Shown here piece after piece: positions 28,512 through 39,171 of a DNA stretch of 64,000 bases. The stretch's first letter is position 1. Each line of letters begins with the position of its first letter. Source of the DNA: Nitrosomonas sp. JL21. GTDB lineage: Bacteria; Pseudomonadota; Gammaproteobacteria; Burkholderiales; Nitrosomonadaceae. Below the pieces are notes generated by a model, which was not told the DNA's origin, made no database searches, and was given only the letters and a program-made list of their open reading frames with translations. The translations under genes and the position numbers were made by a program. The stretch lies in contig NZ_QRCB01000001.1 of NCBI RefSeq assembly GCF_009833095.1, positions 186,001 to 250,000 of the forward strand. The letters are read 5' to 3'.

Positions 28512-29604
28512 GAAAGTCCCGAAAAACTGCTGAATGACTCCCAACCTGGTAGGGGGCAATATCCAAGGGTTGTTTTGCTCCAGTAATTTCATTGACCAAA
28601 ATTTTCGCACTGGCTGGCGCCATGGTGACACCATAGCGAAAATGGCCGGCGTTGATCAATACGTTAGTAATAATGGGATGCTTGCCAATGGTCGGCACAT
28701 TGTCGATCGAAGCCGGACGCAACCCTGACCACTGCTGAATAATCGGCATAGTCCGCAAAGCGGGAAGAATAGGATAGGCTCGGGCTAATAAACACTCTCG
28801 CGCGGATACTGTCGTCCGTTTATCAAATCCAACATCTTCCAGCGTACTACCCACCAATAGATGACCGTCCCGGCGTGGTATGAGGTACACGCCATTCTGG
28901 ACGAGGATTTTTGGTAACGGCGGCTGCTCAAACTTGAACAATAACATCTGTCCCTTGATCGGCCTGATATTCAGTTCGGGCGCGTGGTTCTTTAATATTT
29001 CCGGGCTCCAGGCACCGGCACAAATTACGAAGTGATCAGCAAAAAATTCTCCATACGATGAAATGCTCGATTGAGCCCGACGAGCCATAAACTTGACGTC
29101 AGTGACTGCGCAATGTTCGATGAGATTTCCCCCTAACTGCATGATCCGTTGTCGTAATGCCTGCAGCAATCGAGGGTTGCGAACCTGCGCGATATCCGGC
29201 AACAATAAACCCTCAACATTGATATTATTGCTTTCTAATGCCGGGGTTGCACAGCATTTAATTTTAACTTCCCGTCTCGAACACCACAGCAAGGCAGCCT
29301 TTTGATCAAAAGGTGGCAATATCAGCATCCCGGATACGTCATATTCGGGATCGATACCCGTCTCCTGATGCAGAACCGAGCACCAAGTGGGAAATAAGCT
29401 GGCGCTGTAACTGGTGAGCTGTGTGACCTCATCCGAATAATCCCAGGGACACAGCGGAGACAAAATACCACCTCCCGCCCACGAAGATTCCTGTCCGGCT
29501 GTATTGCGTTCCAGTATCGTGACTTTTGCACCCTGCAACAATAGTTGCTCTGCAGTCGCCAACCCAATGATTCCCGCACCAATGACGATGACATCCTGTT
29601 TCAT
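28501..29604 (-). CDS. thiO: Glycine oxidase ThiO
   Basis: FAD-dependent oxidase that converts glycine to iminoglycine for thiazole synthesis in thiamine biosynthesis. 367 residues. The FAD-binding [20 protein letters not shown] is at 8-27, [12 protein letters not shown] near 41 and the C-terminal [19 protein letters not shown] near 320. It overlaps ispH tail to tail by 11 bp. No other thi gene is in the window, so it appears to stand alone. Confidence 0.92.
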   Translation of the reverse strand: MKQDVIVIGAGIIGLATAEQLLLQGAKVTILERNTAGQESSWAGGGILSPLCPWDYSDEVTQLTSYSASLFPTWCSVLHQETGIDPEYDVSGMLILPPFDQKAALLWCSRREVKIKCCATPALESNNINVEGLLLPDIAQVRNPRLLQALRQRIMQLGGNLIEHCAVTDVKFMARRAQSSISSYGEFFADHFVICAGAWSPEILKNHAPELNIRPIKGQMLLFKFEQPPLPKILVQNGVYLIPRRDGHLLVGSTLEDVGFDKRTTVSARECLLARAYPILPALRTMPIIQQWSGLRPASIDNVPTIGKHPIITNVLINAGHFRYGVTMAPASAKILVNEITGAKQPLDIAPYQVGSHSAVFRDFLKP

Positions 29605-29773
29605 GAAAACGATGATCTATTGCTTATTGTAAAAAATGATGAGTTAACTGGCAGGATGAATTGTAACCTATGAGAACGTTGATCTCTGATTTGATGGGCA
29701 TTTGAAAGGTGAGACGCGGACGGCTCATTAAAGTTAATGCACTGACTGACCGTTAATCCTTGGACTCCTTCAA

Positions 29774-29803
29774 TTGAAAAATGATGTTCAAAGTGAAAAT
29801 AAT
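29774..29803 (+). promoter_or_regulatory. Candidate promoter of the minor-pilin operon
   Basis: TTGAAA (29774-29779) and AATAAT (29798-29803) are separated by 18 bases, a fair sigma-70 match. Transcription would begin near 29810, only a few bases ahead of the fimT start codons, implying an almost leaderless mRNA. This makes the call tentative. Confidence 0.35.
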
Positions 29804-29814
29804 TGTTGCGCATT

Positions 29815-30357
29815 ATGGCGATGAGAATGAAGCAAAGCACTAGGATAGTTGATCAAAATGGATTTACGCTGATTGAGCTTATGGTGACATTAAGCGTAGC
29901 CATCATCGTGTTATCGGTGGGCGTGCCCAATTATCGCGGGTTCGTCCAGGATAGCCTATTGGTTACGCAGAGCAATAGTTTTCATTCAGCAATAGCGTTA
30001 ACCAAGAGTGAAGCGATCAAGCGCAGCAATCGCGTGACCCTCTGTCCGAGCAGTGACGGTACAAACTGCACAGGGGGCACCGTCTGGTCAAATGGTTGGA
30101 TCGTATTTACCAATCCGAATGGAAATGCTGCTGTTGAGGCTGGTGAAGAAATTCTGCAGGTCGGTGCAGCACTTACTGGAGGGAGTAGCCTTTCAGGTAC
30201 CCAAGATAGAATTACATTTACAGCTAATGGTTTTTCGATGGGGTCAAATGGCAGATTTAACTTATGCGATAGCCGTGGCGCCTCCTATTCCAAAGTCATC
30301 GTTCTGAATAACCAAGGTCGCATTCGCGCTGAGACAGGTACTGGAACATGCTCGTAA
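29815..30357 (+). CDS. fimT: Minor type IV pilin FimT/GspH family
   Basis: 180-residue prepilin. The leader ends ...QNG before FTLIELMVTLSVAIIVLSVG, so the prepilin peptidase cuts after Gly and Glu5 is present. The C-terminal GspH/FimT domain has the cysteine pairs seen in this family. Minor pilins prime assembly of the type IV pilus. Start codons at 29815, 29821 and 29827 are all possible; none has a good ribosome site. The gene overlaps pilV by 10 bp. First gene of a six-gene pilus cluster. Confidence 0.88.
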   Translation: MAMRMKQSTRIVDQNGFTLIELMVTLSVAIIVLSVGVPNYRGFVQDSLLVTQSNSFHSAIALTKSEAIKRSNRVTLCPSSDGTNCTGGTVWSNGWIVFTNPNGNAAVEAGEEILQVGAALTGGSSLSGTQDRITFTANGFSMGSNGRFNLCDSRGASYSKVIVLNNQGRIRAETGTGTCS

Positions 30358-30845
30358 ATCATCATCTGATAACAAGGCAGCATGGCTTCAGTTTGATGGA
30401 AGTGCTGATCACGATTTTAATCGTGTCGTTTGGACTGCTGGGGATGGCGGCACTGATCATTTCAAGCGCGCGCAGTAACAATATTGCGCATTACCGTTCA
30501 GTAGCCAGCAAGCAGACCGAAGATATTGCCGATCGCATGCGCGCCAATCGGGCAGGCCTCATTGCCGGCGCCTATGATGCTTTGGCGGCAAATACCCCCA
30601 ACAGTGTCGATTGTGTGGCGAATGCGTGCAGCGAAACACAGATTGCCACGTACGATCATGCACAGTGGAATGCCACTAATGCTCAATTGCTGCCAGCGGG
30701 TGTTGGTACCGTTGATGGAACTGTGGCCGCCGGCTACCAAATTACGCTCAGATGGATAGAAAAAGGCATGAACGAAGCTGATTTGACATGTCCAGACGGA
30801 GTGCCTGCAAATACCCGATGTTTCGTAACCAGGTTTGCGCCATGA
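30348..30845 (+). CDS. pilV: Minor type IV pilin PilV
   Basis: 165 residues. Leader ...TRQHG then FSLMEVLITILIVSFGLLGMAAL, the class III signal with Glu5 and a hydrophobic N-helix. The RSNNIAHYRSVASKQTEDIADRMRANR segment is typical of PilV. It begins inside fimT and its TGA overlaps the pilW ATG (ATGA), pointing to translational coupling. Part of the priming complex with PilW, PilX, FimT and PilY1. Confidence 0.88.
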   Translation: MLVNHHLITRQHGFSLMEVLITILIVSFGLLGMAALIISSARSNNIAHYRSVASKQTEDIADRMRANRAGLIAGAYDALAANTPNSVDCVANACSETQIATYDHAQWNATNAQLLPAGVGTVDGTVAAGYQITLRWIEKGMNEADLTCPDGVPANTRCFVTRFAP

Positions 30846-31654
30846 AAGCTACGTCAATGATCTTTTATGCCCAATTAAGGACTGAACCTGCGGATTCAAA
30901 TTTGAAAGCCCAATGCGGCTTTACGTTGATAGAACTGATGATTTCCATGACACTGGGTTTGATGTTGCTACTCGTGATTAGTACCGTCTTTGTCAGCAGC
31001 CGGCAAAGCTTTCGCGAACAGGAAGATAACGCACGCATTCAGGAGAGTGGACGTTTCGCGCTTGAGATTATCGGACGCAGTCTCAAGCAAGCGGGTCATG
31101 TTGAAGTTCCATTCGATGATTTCAAGGTTGCTTTTGAAGGCACGGCAATCAGCGGAACAAACGGCGGCGCGGGCGTGGCGGATACACTGACTGTGCAGCA
31201 TGAGGGGGCGGTGGGTGATCAGAATTGTGAGGGCACTGGCGTAACTGTTGCTGGCAGCATTATCCAGAATTTTTTTAATCTGGATGCGGTTAATGCCGAG
31301 CTGCAATGCCAAGGCGTTAATTCTCCTCCACCTGGTGTGCCTGCAGCGCCAGCGGGTGCACCGATAGGAAATGTATTGTTGGAAAATGTTGAGGATTTGC
31401 AGATCGTCTATGGCATCGATAACGATGCAGATCAGTCGGTTGATCGCTATGTCGCCGTCCCTGCCGATTGGAACCAGGTTCTGACTGCCCGCGTCTGTGT
31501 GCAGATCCGTTCCGATAAGACGAATATTGTCCCTGCGGAGACGAACTATCTGGATTGCAACAATACACCGATTGCAAATGCTGCGGATCGGCGGCTCAGA
31601 CGCACGTTTACCGCGACTTTCAATTTGCGTAACCGTATCAATTTCCTGCCATGA
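30842..31654 (+). CDS. pilW: Minor type IV pilin PilW
   Basis: 270 residues. The start is ATG 30842, which overlaps the pilV stop as ATGA; a start at 30788 would add an unlikely leader. Prepilin site ...QCG before [21 protein letters not shown]. PilW-type features follow: RQSFREQEDNARIQESGRFALEIIGRSLKQAG and a C-terminal region ending in the FNLRNRI motif common in PilW. It overlaps pilX by 4 bp. Confidence 0.9.
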   Translation: MKATSMIFYAQLRTEPADSNLKAQCGFTLIELMISMTLGLMLLLVISTVFVSSRQSFREQEDNARIQESGRFALEIIGRSLKQAGHVEVPFDDFKVAFEGTAISGTNGGAGVADTLTVQHEGAVGDQNCEGTGVTVAGSIIQNFFNLDAVNAELQCQGVNSPPPGVPAAPAGAPIGNVLLENVEDLQIVYGIDNDADQSVDRYVAVPADWNQVLTARVCVQIRSDKTNIVPAETNYLDCNNTPIANAADRRLRRTFTATFNLRNRINFLP

Positions 31655-32223
31655 GTACTCAGCACAATTTATTCCTGAAACAACGCGGTGCTGCGTTTGT
31701 CACGGGCTTAATTTTTTTGATGATTCTAACTTTGCTGGGTATTACGGTCGCAAAGATGGCTACCATCGAAGAGCGCATGTCTGGCAATATGCGCGATCGA
31801 ATGATCGCCATGCAAGCAGCAGAAATGGCCTTGCGGTATGCTGAGCAGCATATCCGCGACAATGATCCAACCACGAACAATCCCAAAGCCGTGGAGGGCA
31901 TAGAAGAGTTTGATACCACGTGTACTTCAGGGCTTTGTTACTATGGCGCTGGAGTGGCAGCGCCTCTCGTTTCTGCTACGACGACCTATTGCACACCTCT
32001 CTGTCCGTTCAGTTACGCTGAAGGAACTGTATTCAGGACTGACGGCGTAGACTATACGGCACCGGAATTGCCTGCCGGTGTGCCTCTTCCTACTTACCTC
32101 ATAGAAGGCATCCAAAAAATACCACCCGGTGGCAGTTTGCGATTTTATTACCGCATCACAGTGCGTGCGCAAGGTGTGAAAGCTGGCACCGTGGTGTGGT
32201 TGCAGGAAGTGTTTAGACCATAA
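31651..32223 (+). CDS. pilX: Minor type IV pilin PilX
   Basis: 190 residues. Start overlaps the pilW stop (ATGA). The leader QRG is followed by AAFVTGLIFLMILTLLGITV; the residue after the cut is Ala and Glu5 is missing, as is usual in PilX. The MSGNMRDRMIAMQAAEMALRYAE segment is characteristic. Cysteines in the C-terminal half may form disulfides in the periplasm. Works with PilV, PilW and PilY1. Confidence 0.87.
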   Translation: MSTQHNLFLKQRGAAFVTGLIFLMILTLLGITVAKMATIEERMSGNMRDRMIAMQAAEMALRYAEQHIRDNDPTTNNPKAVEGIEEFDTTCTSGLCYYGAGVAAPLVSATTTYCTPLCPFSYAEGTVFRTDGVDYTAPELPAGVPLPTYLIEGIQKIPPGGSLRFYYRITVRAQGVKAGTVVWLQEVFRP

Positions 32224-32253
32224 GAACGTTCGAAATAGAAGGATGGGTTCATC

Positions 32254-35200
32254 ATGAAAACAACATTGTTCCGCCATACTATTACGCTGAATATCATTAT
32301 CGTCAGTTTATCCATCAATTGGCCGGGTGAAATTCATGCGGCGCCGCCGTTATCAAACAGCCCGCTGTTTTTGGGTGGAAATATTTCTCCAAACGTGATG
32401 TTTACCCTCGATGATTCAGGGTCGATGCACTTCGAAATCATGCCTGAAGAATTGATTCGGAAAGATGCTCGCTTCATGTTTCCCCATGCAGATAGTGTTT
32501 ATGGAGGGGCGGATTACAATAACTATGTGGTCGATTTTGATCCTACCAGCAAATATGCAGCATCATTACGTTCCAGTCATGTCAACAAGATTTATTATAA
32601 TCCGGCGGTCAGATATCTTCCGTGGAGCAATGCGGATGGGTCGCTGATGAGTAATGCCGACCCAACTTGCGCATATCATAATCCTCTGAACACAGGCGCC
32701 GGTTGTCGTAATTTAACCAGCAATAATTCAAAAAGGGTTGAGTGGCTGGAGAAAAGTGGAAATTTGGATGATGAGACTAAAACCTTTTATCCAGCGGTTT
32801 ATTTCCAATATAACAACAGCGGCAATATTGATGATGCAACGAGCTATACACAAGTTGAGATCAAGTCGTCTACTTCGAGCTATAACGGGGGGGGCAATCG
32901 TTCAGATTGCGCAGCAGCCCCAACCTGTACTTATAACGAAGAAATTCAGAATTTTGCCAATTGGTATACCTATTATCGATCGCGCATTTTGTTGGCGCGC
33001 GCAGGTATCGGCAGGGCCTTTTCCGCTCAAGGGAACACTATGCGTGTTGGGTTTGCGGCTATTAATAAAGGATCAACGACCGTGGATGGTGTGGCAACAA
33101 CGGTAGTAAAGCGTGGCGTCAGGCAATTTATTGGCACAGATAGAACCAATTTCTTCACCAATCTCTATGATCATGATATTCCAGCGGCAGGTACACCTTT
33201 ACGCCAAGCGATGATTGCAGTGGGTGAATATTTCAAGCGGACTGATGACAAAGGCCCTTGGGGACAAACGCCCGGTTCGACAGGTGGTACCCAGCATGAA
33301 TGTCGTCAAAACTACAATATTCTCATGACCGATGGTTACTGGACTGAGGGAGCAGTGTCCGGCTTGGATAACTCAGATAATCAATCGGGTTCCAGCATTA
33401 CCAATCATTCATCGCCGGCTTCTCCGGCGACGTATACCTATACGCCAATGTTGCCCTATTCCGATGCCTATAGCGATACGCTTGCAGATGCTGCCATGCA
33501 GTATTGGAAAAATGATTTACGCACAGATCTACAGAATAAAGTTCCTACCAATCCGCATGATCCGGCGTTCTGGCAGCACTTAGTGAATTTTACAGTGGGT
33601 CTCGGGGTAACCGGCACGTTAACTGAATTACCGTCCGGCGCTCAGTCTTGGCCGGATCCAACCACAACCGATGCAAGAAAAATTGATGATTTATGGCACG
33701 CTGCGGTTAACAGCAGAGGAAGCTTTTTTAGCGCCTCGGATCCTGCTGCGTTCTCGAATGCACTCACCAATGCATTGACAGCCATTGTGGCGCGGACAGG
33801 ATCTGCTTCTGGGGTGGCTACTAGTTCAAGTTCATTAACGACGAATGGGCGCATTTATCAAGCAAAATTCAATAGTGGCGACTGGAGCGGACAGTTATTA
33901 TCCATTCCCATAAATGCATCGGGTGTGGTTGGAGCACCTGAGTGGAATGCCGCTACGGTTTCTCTTTCACCCAGCACTATTAACCCAGCTTCCCGAGTGA
34001 TGATTACTAAAGGCGGCAGTGATGGGGTCGCTTTTCAGTATGCAAACTTAACAACCAATCAGAAGACTTTTGTTGACAAGAATGCGGCCGGAGTAGTGGA
34101 TAATTGTGGCTTGGAAAGAATTGCTTATCTGCGCGGAAGCGCTAGCCAGGAAGCTACCAGTGGAACATTTGCTTGTGCAAGTTCGACGACAATCAATAAA
34201 TTTCGTGTCAGGAATATTAGTAAGTTAGGAGATATCGTAAATTCCAGTCCAACTTTTGTCGGGAAGCCGGGCGCGGGCTATTCCGATGTCGATCATCCTG
34301 GTTACAAGACATTTAAAACCAACTATGCGGATCGCACGCCGATGGTTTATGTTGGCTCAAATGATGGCATGCTTCACGGCTTCAATGCTTGCATTGTCGG
34401 CGTAACCCCAGGGTGCACGACTGCAGATGCGGGTAAAGAATTACTGGCTTATATACCGAGCCAAGTGTATGCAAACTTAAGCAGGGTTACCGACAAAGAC
34501 TATAACACCAGTCATCGTTATTTAACCGATGGCACCCCGATGGTGGCGGATGTCTATTCCAGTAGCACTTCAAGCTGGCGGACAATACTGGTGGGGGGCT
34601 TGAATGGCGGCGGCCAGGGCTACTATGCTCTCAACGTGACCAATCCGAAAGATGCGGCTAAATCTGAGCCGGTATTTTCCGAAGCGAACGCAGCCAGCCT
34701 GTTGTTATGGGAATTCTCGAACGCTGATGATAGCGATATGGGCTACAGCTACAATCTTCCTCACATCAATTCCTTTACGGGACAGGCCCGGCAGATCGTT
34801 AAAATGGAAAATGGAAAATGGGCCGTAGTAGTTGGTAACGGTTATAACAGTGCGAATGGCAAGGCAGTGCTGTACATATTATTCGTTACAAGTGGCGAGG
34901 ACGGCAGTTGGACGCTGGGAACAGATTACATCAAGGTGGTCGCGGATGCAGGCACAGGTAATGGCTTATCGACGCCTACGCCGTTTGATTCAAACGGCAA
35001 TGGTTTGGCCGATGTCATCTACGCAGGGGATTTTAAGGGTAATCTGTGGAAATTTGATGTCAGCTCCTCCACACCCAGCAATTGGAAAGTGGCACTGAGT
35101 GGATTGCCCTTGTTTGTCGCAGGTACAGCCAAGCCCATTATTTCTCCTCCTGCGGTTACATTTCATCCCAAAAGAGGACAGCAGATCATGTTTGGGACGG

Positions 35201-35781
35201 GTAAGTATTTAGAAACCGCGGATACTACGGATACAAGCACGCAGACTATCTATGGCCTTTGGGATTTAAACACTGCTGCGACAATAACACAGTCTATGTT
35301 GATTCAACAAACCATGACAGATGGAGCAACCAGGACGGCGACACAGCACCAAGTTCCTTATTCTGCGACGATCAAAGGGTGGTATCTCAATTTACCGTTA
35401 AGCGGGGAACGGATTACCGCTGTTCCGAGCGCTAATGATGGCATTTTGTTTTTTACCACGATTGTTCCATCAGCTTCGCCCTGTGATTTTGGTGGTAGAG
35501 GATTTTTAAATATACTTGATTACTATTCGGGAGGAATGCTGTTTTTTCCTACCTTCGATCATACAAGAAACAGAGTATTATCTTTAGAAGATGGATTGTC
35601 GGCTGGTATCGAAATAGGATTTTCGATAGGGGGTGGGACATCTATCACCGATTCTGCTATTTCTGCAGTTAGTGATAATGTGGTAGGTCTTACAGGTGAT
35701 GATAGAACGTTTCAAACGCTCATGACTAAAGGCGCGGCTGGTCTACGGGGCAGAATCACGTGGCGGGAATTTATGCCCTAG
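32254..35781 (+). CDS. pilY1: Type IV pilus tip-associated protein PilY1
   Basis: 1175 residues, exported (signal peptide to about residue 29, HAA). The N-terminal half has a von Willebrand-like metal site in FTLDDSGSMHFEI near 51-63. The C-terminal half is a PilY1 beta-propeller (PYVGSNDGMLHGFNA-type block near 700) with a calcium loop DSNGNGLADVIYAGD near 910. PilY1 tips the pilus, controls extension and retraction and takes part in adhesion and surface sensing. It lies 30 bp after pilX and just before a pilin gene, the standard order. GAAGGA lies about 12 bases before the start. Confidence 0.92.
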   Translation: MKTTLFRHTITLNIIIVSLSINWPGEIHAAPPLSNSPLFLGGNISPNVMFTLDDSGSMHFEIMPEELIRKDARFMFPHADSVYGGADYNNYVVDFDPTSKYAASLRSSHVNKIYYNPAVRYLPWSNADGSLMSNADPTCAYHNPLNTGAGCRNLTSNNSKRVEWLEKSGNLDDETKTFYPAVYFQYNNSGNIDDATSYTQVEIKSSTSSYNGGGNRSDCAAAPTCTYNEEIQNFANWYTYYRSRILLARAGIGRAFSAQGNTMRVGFAAINKGSTTVDGVATTVVKRGVRQFIGTDRTNFFTNLYDHDIPAAGTPLRQAMIAVGEYFKRTDDKGPWGQTPGSTGGTQHECRQNYNILMTDGYWTEGAVSGLDNSDNQSGSSITNHSSPASPATYTYTPMLPYSDAYSDTLADAAMQYWKNDLRTDLQNKVPTNPHDPAFWQHLVNFTVGLGVTGTLTELPSGAQSWPDPTTTDARKIDDLWHAAVNSRGSFFSASDPAAFSNALTNALTAIVARTGSASGVATSSSSLTTNGRIYQAKFNSGDWSGQLLSIPINASGVVGAPEWNAATVSLSPSTINPASRVMITKGGSDGVAFQYANLTTNQKTFVDKNAAGVVDNCGLERIAYLRGSASQEATSGTFACASSTTINKFRVRNISKLGDIVNSSPTFVGKPGAGYSDVDHPGYKTFKTNYADRTPMVYVGSNDGMLHGFNACIVGVTPGCTTADAGKELLAYIPSQVYANLSRVTDKDYNTSHRYLTDGTPMVADVYSSSTSSWRTILVGGLNGGGQGYYALNVTNPKDAAKSEPVFSEANAASLLLWEFSNADDSDMGYSYNLPHINSFTGQARQIVKMENGKWAVVVGNGYNSANGKAVLYILFVTSGEDGSWTLGTDYIKVVADAGTGNGLSTPTPFDSNGNGLADVIYAGDFKGNLWKFDVSSSTPSNWKVALSGLPLFVAGTAKPIISPPAVTFHPKRGQQIMFGTGKYLETADTTDTSTQTIYGLWDLNTAATITQSMLIQQTMTDGATRTATQHQVPYSATIKGWYLNLPLSGERITAVPSANDGILFFTTIVPSASPCDFGGRGFLNILDYYSGGMLFFPTFDHTRNRVLSLEDGLSAGIEIGFSIGGGTSITDSAISAVSDNVVGLTGDDRTFQTLMTKGAAGLRGRITWREFMP

Positions 35782-35820
35782 ACTCATTTAAAAATGAGAC
35801 AATGGAAAATGGGAATATTA

Positions 35821-36315
35821 ATGAGAACCAGAGAAATGGTCACCAAAATGAGATTGCAAACTTTTTCACGTCAATCGGTTGGTTTTACGCTGATTGAATT
35901 AATGATCACGGTCGCCATCGTCGGCATTATTGCAGCGGTTGCTGTTCCATCCTATCAGGATTATACGCGGCAGAATAACCGCGCTGGTGCAAAAGCATTG
36001 CTTTACGAAAATGCGCAATTCTTGGAACGGTTCTATAGTCAGAATAGCCAATACGATGCTTCAGTCGGAGCAGATGCTCGTCCGAACACACCAGATGATG
36101 GGGTTATGGTTGTGTTGCCTAATACGCAATCGCCTAGAACGGGTGCGGCGCAATATAATATTTCACGGCAACCCGTGGCAGATCCAAATAATACCTTCGT
36201 GCTTCAAGCAGTACCCACCGGGACTATGGCAGGAGATCCCTGCGGTACGCTGACACTCAGCAATACCGGCCTCCAAGGAGCGGGAGGCGATGTGGCGAGC
36301 TGCTGGAATCGATGA
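35821..36315 (+). CDS. pilE: Type IV pilin PilE-like
   Basis: 164-residue prepilin from ATG 35821. The leader ends RQSVG before [27 protein letters not shown], the classical type IVa signal with Glu5. The globular part has the late cysteine pair (DPCGTL...ASCWNR) of the D-region. ATG 35821 was chosen for the GGGA at -10; ATG 35848 would give a shorter, more typical leader and 35794 is also open. Being last in the minor-pilin cluster it is probably the PilE minor pilin rather than the major subunit. Confidence 0.88.
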   Translation: MRTREMVTKMRLQTFSRQSVGFTLIELMITVAIVGIIAAVAVPSYQDYTRQNNRAGAKALLYENAQFLERFYSQNSQYDASVGADARPNTPDDGVMVVLPNTQSPRTGAAQYNISRQPVADPNNTFVLQAVPTGTMAGDPCGTLTLSNTGLQGAGGDVASCWNR

Positions 36316-36402
36316 TTCGGACGTAATTTCAATTCAATTTTTCACTGCCGTTGGCTGCTTTGCAAACTTCCTTGACATTCGACACTCTCGGTTTATTCCT
36401 CG

Positions 36403-37110
36403 TTATTCCTTGATTTCCTGCTCGATCTGGTCGGCTGTGACATGGCGAACATCCTTGCCTTTCACCATATACACGACATATTCCGACATATTTTTGGCAT
36501 GATCGCCAATGCGCTCAATGGCTTTAGCGACAAATAGGATTTCGAGACAAGTGGAGATTTTTCTCGGATCTTCCATCATGAAGGTGATCAGTTGTCGCAG
36601 GATGGAACGGAATTCTTCATCGACGAACTCGTCCTGGCGCACAATTTGAGCAGCCGCGTTCAAATCAAGCCGTGCAAATGAATCCAGTGCTTTATGCAGC
36701 ATATCGGTGGCAATGCTGGCAACATGCTTGACCTCGTTAAAACGAGGAATGTGCATACGGTCTGTGGCATAAATCAATTTCGCCATGCGGGCAATTTTTG
36801 CAGCTTCGTCTCCGATTCGTTCCAGATCGGTAATGGTCTTGATCACCATCATGATCATGCGTAAATCGCTCGCAGTCGGTTGCCGCCGCGCAATGATCTG
36901 ATTACAGATCTCATCGATCGACACTTCCATCGCATTGACCCGGTGATCTCGTGTAATGACCTGATTAATCAATTCTTCATTGCCGGTGGTCAAGGCTTCC
37001 ACAGCATATTCAATCTGCTCTTCGACAAATCCGCCCATCTGCAGAACACGGGTGCGCACTTCTTCAAGATCAGCATCAAACTGCTTGGAAATATGTTCTT
37101 TATTTGCCAT
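36403..37110 (-). CDS. phoU: Phosphate transport system regulator PhoU
   Basis: 235-residue all-helical protein made of two PhoU repeats with the metal-binding motifs E-x3-D (DLERIGDEAAKIA near 92-104 and AIERIGDHAKNMS near 197-209). It links Pst transport to PhoR and restrains the Pho regulon. ATG 37110 (MANKEHISK) is chosen since AAGG lies 7 bases upstream; the frame extends 19 codons further without support. No pst genes are adjacent. Confidence 0.95.
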   Translation of the reverse strand: MANKEHISKQFDADLEEVRTRVLQMGGFVEEQIEYAVEALTTGNEELINQVITRDHRVNAMEVSIDEICNQIIARRQPTASDLRMIMMVIKTITDLERIGDEAAKIARMAKLIYATDRMHIPRFNEVKHVASIATDMLHKALDSFARLDLNAAAQIVRQDEFVDEEFRSILRQLITFMMEDPRKISTCLEILFVAKAIERIGDHAKNMSEYVVYMVKGKDVRHVTADQIEQEIKE

Positions 37111-37188
37111 GTTTTGCCTTGTGTTGGTAAGTTGGTGAAGAGGTGAATGCGGGAATATTTCGAACACCTGCGTCGAAGAAAATTCCGT

Positions 37189-37848
37189 TCAAATAGTGAA
37201 CGTTTTTACGCCGTTATCGGTTCCTAACAACAGCGTATTAGCCGATCGGCGGGCAAAAAGCCCATTGGTCACAATGCCGGTCATTTGATTGAGCGTCGCT
37301 TCGAGCTCAACCGGGTTCAGAATTTGTAAGCCATGCACATCGAGAATCACATTGCCGTTATCCGTGACGAAACCTTGACGCAGCGCAGGCTGCCCGCCCA
37401 ACAAGACGATCTCGCGCGCCACATAACTGCGCGCCATCGGTATGACTTCAATGGGCAGTGGAAAATTGCCCAAAACGTTCACCAGCTTGCTCCGATCGGT
37501 GATGCAAATGAACTTTCGTGCGACTGCGGCAACGATTTTTTCCCGCGTCAAGGCACCGCCGCCGCCCTTAATCATGTGCAAATGCTCGGTAATTTCATCG
37601 GCACCATCCACATACACGGGAAGATCCACTACGTTATTGAGATCATGTACTTCGATGCCATGTCCTTGAAGGCGTTTCGCAGTAGCATCGGAACTGGCCA
37701 CAGCACCTTCGATTTTGTGCTTGATTTTGGCGAGTTCATCAATAAAGTAATTTGCAGTTGAACCTGTACCGACGCCAACGATACATCCCATGGGAATATG
37801 CTGTATTGCGGCTGCAGCAACTGCGCGTTTTTGTTCGTCCTGTGTCAT
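37189..37848 (-). CDS. rpiA: Ribose-5-phosphate isomerase A
   Basis: Interconverts ribose-5-phosphate and ribulose-5-phosphate in the pentose phosphate pathway. 219 residues from ATG 37848, preceded by AAGGG. The motifs [31 protein letters not shown] and the catalytic [15 protein letters not shown] (with Asp, Glu and Lys) are intact. A longer start at 37866 lacks support. phoU follows 78 bp downstream on the same strand. Confidence 0.96.
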   Translation of the reverse strand: MTQDEQKRAVAAAAIQHIPMGCIVGVGTGSTANYFIDELAKIKHKIEGAVASSDATAKRLQGHGIEVHDLNNVVDLPVYVDGADEITEHLHMIKGGGGALTREKIVAAVARKFICITDRSKLVNVLGNFPLPIEVIPMARSYVAREIVLLGGQPALRQGFVTDNGNVILDVHGLQILNPVELEATLNQMTGIVTNGLFARRSANTLLLGTDNGVKTFTI

Positions 37849-38097
37849 GATGCCCTTACTGTTCAAAAAATGATTAAAATTCTTTGCAGGATAGCGTTAA
37901 CTGCTCAGTAAGGCAATGTTTCAGACTATTCAATGCGAGCTTAAGGAAATTATTAGGGAAATCCACAAATCTACTCTCAAAAAAGAACGTAGCTGAATAT
38001 TTTCGCCAAAGAGCGTTCTCATAGAAAAATAGCACCGTTATGTCGGATAAATGAGCGTCTCGCCTATGTATGAGGCAAACCCAAATGCTGACAGATC

Positions 38098-39171
38098 TTA
38101 AAAAAATTGATCAAATTCTGAGTGTGGAATCCGGTAGCCTTTGAGCCATGACTTGAATTGTTTCAGATCATTGAAGAGCATCAGGTCGTGCTGAATGCGG
38201 TTGATTTGACTGCGCAGCGCTCGGGTATCTTCATTCAACAATGCAAATAATCGTTTAGGCGACAACGGTTCATGTCGCGAAAGGCCGAGCATGTCTCTGA
38301 CTTGTTGCTCGACCTGCATCACTTCTTGCCGAAATTCGTCCAATTGCCGTTGCAGAAACGCATTGTAATATTTCAAGCGATCATCTGCGATAGTCCGAAT
38401 GGTGTGCTGATTGACCGGTTCGATGCTGAACTGCATTTCCAGCAATTGCGCCAGATCCTTTTCTCCATAGGCTACCGTGACTTTCTGCATGAGCTCGGTT
38501 TTGCGCTCGCGCTCGGCCGGATCGAACTCGCGGTCAGGATGCAAGGCGGCGACCAGTTGCCGGTAAATGGCTTGTATCATTTTCGAGGTATTTGTTTCTT
38601 CCTCTTTGTCACTTGCTTCCTTGCTTAGTTGTCTGGCAGATTTTTTACGCTTTGACCGTGATTCCTGATCGGTATGTCTTTTTTCCGCTGCCGCGTCAGG
38701 ATCGGAAAAATTACATTCATCATCCTCGAACTCAACGTCTGTGTGTTGTTTCAAAGAGGATTGCAGCAGTGTTTCGTCGTTCTGAGCGGTCTCATCTAAA
38801 TCCCGCCCGCTGTGATAATCATATAGCGGTTTTAAATCATGCCGTCCCTGATGTATCAGTTCTTCGCACAGGCTGGTGATCAGGTAAGAAATTTTTTCGT
38901 ATTGAATCGTCGAGAATTGTTCATGAGTGTATAAATCATCCAGCATCTCCACCATTTCAACCTGATGTTCGCGGAACGTATCATGTAGCGGCATCAGCTT
39001 TCGTACAAATTCCTGCTGATATTGCGGGATCGATTCGTGCCAACTGGCCAGCAATGTTTTCTGCATTTCAATTTTCTCGATCAAGTGATTGAATTTCTTC
39101 TGAGCGGGAGAAAGGCTGGCGTCATGCGGATTTTCTTGGATACGAATGGTTTTGATCGGGGAATGAGGCAT
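38098..39171 (-). CDS. J-domain-like protein of unknown role
   Basis: 357 residues, acidic and helical with coiled-coil stretches (20-110 and 270-350). Residues about 205-250 resemble a J domain: KMIQAIYRQLVAALHPDREFD with the HPD tripeptide, followed by a helix and the YGEKDL end. J domains stimulate Hsp70 ATPase, so it may recruit DnaK to a specific client. The zinc and G/F regions of DnaJ are absent. A charged low-complexity segment (about 150-200) separates the helical N-terminus from the J-like part. Confidence 0.65.
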   Translation of the reverse strand: MPHSPIKTIRIQENPHDASLSPAQKKFNHLIEKIEMQKTLLASWHESIPQYQQEFVRKLMPLHDTFREHQVEMVEMLDDLYTHEQFSTIQYEKISYLITSLCEELIHQGRHDLKPLYDYHSGRDLDETAQNDETLLQSSLKQHTDVEFEDDECNFSDPDAAAEKRHTDQESRSKRKKSARQLSKEASDKEEETNTSKMIQAIYRQLVAALHPDREFDPAERERKTELMQKVTVAYGEKDLAQLLEMQFSIEPVNQHTIRTIADDRLKYYNAFLQRQLDEFRQEVMQVEQQVRDMLGLSRHEPLSPKRLFALLNEDTRALRSQINRIQHDLMLFNDLKQFKSWLKGYRIPHSEFDQFF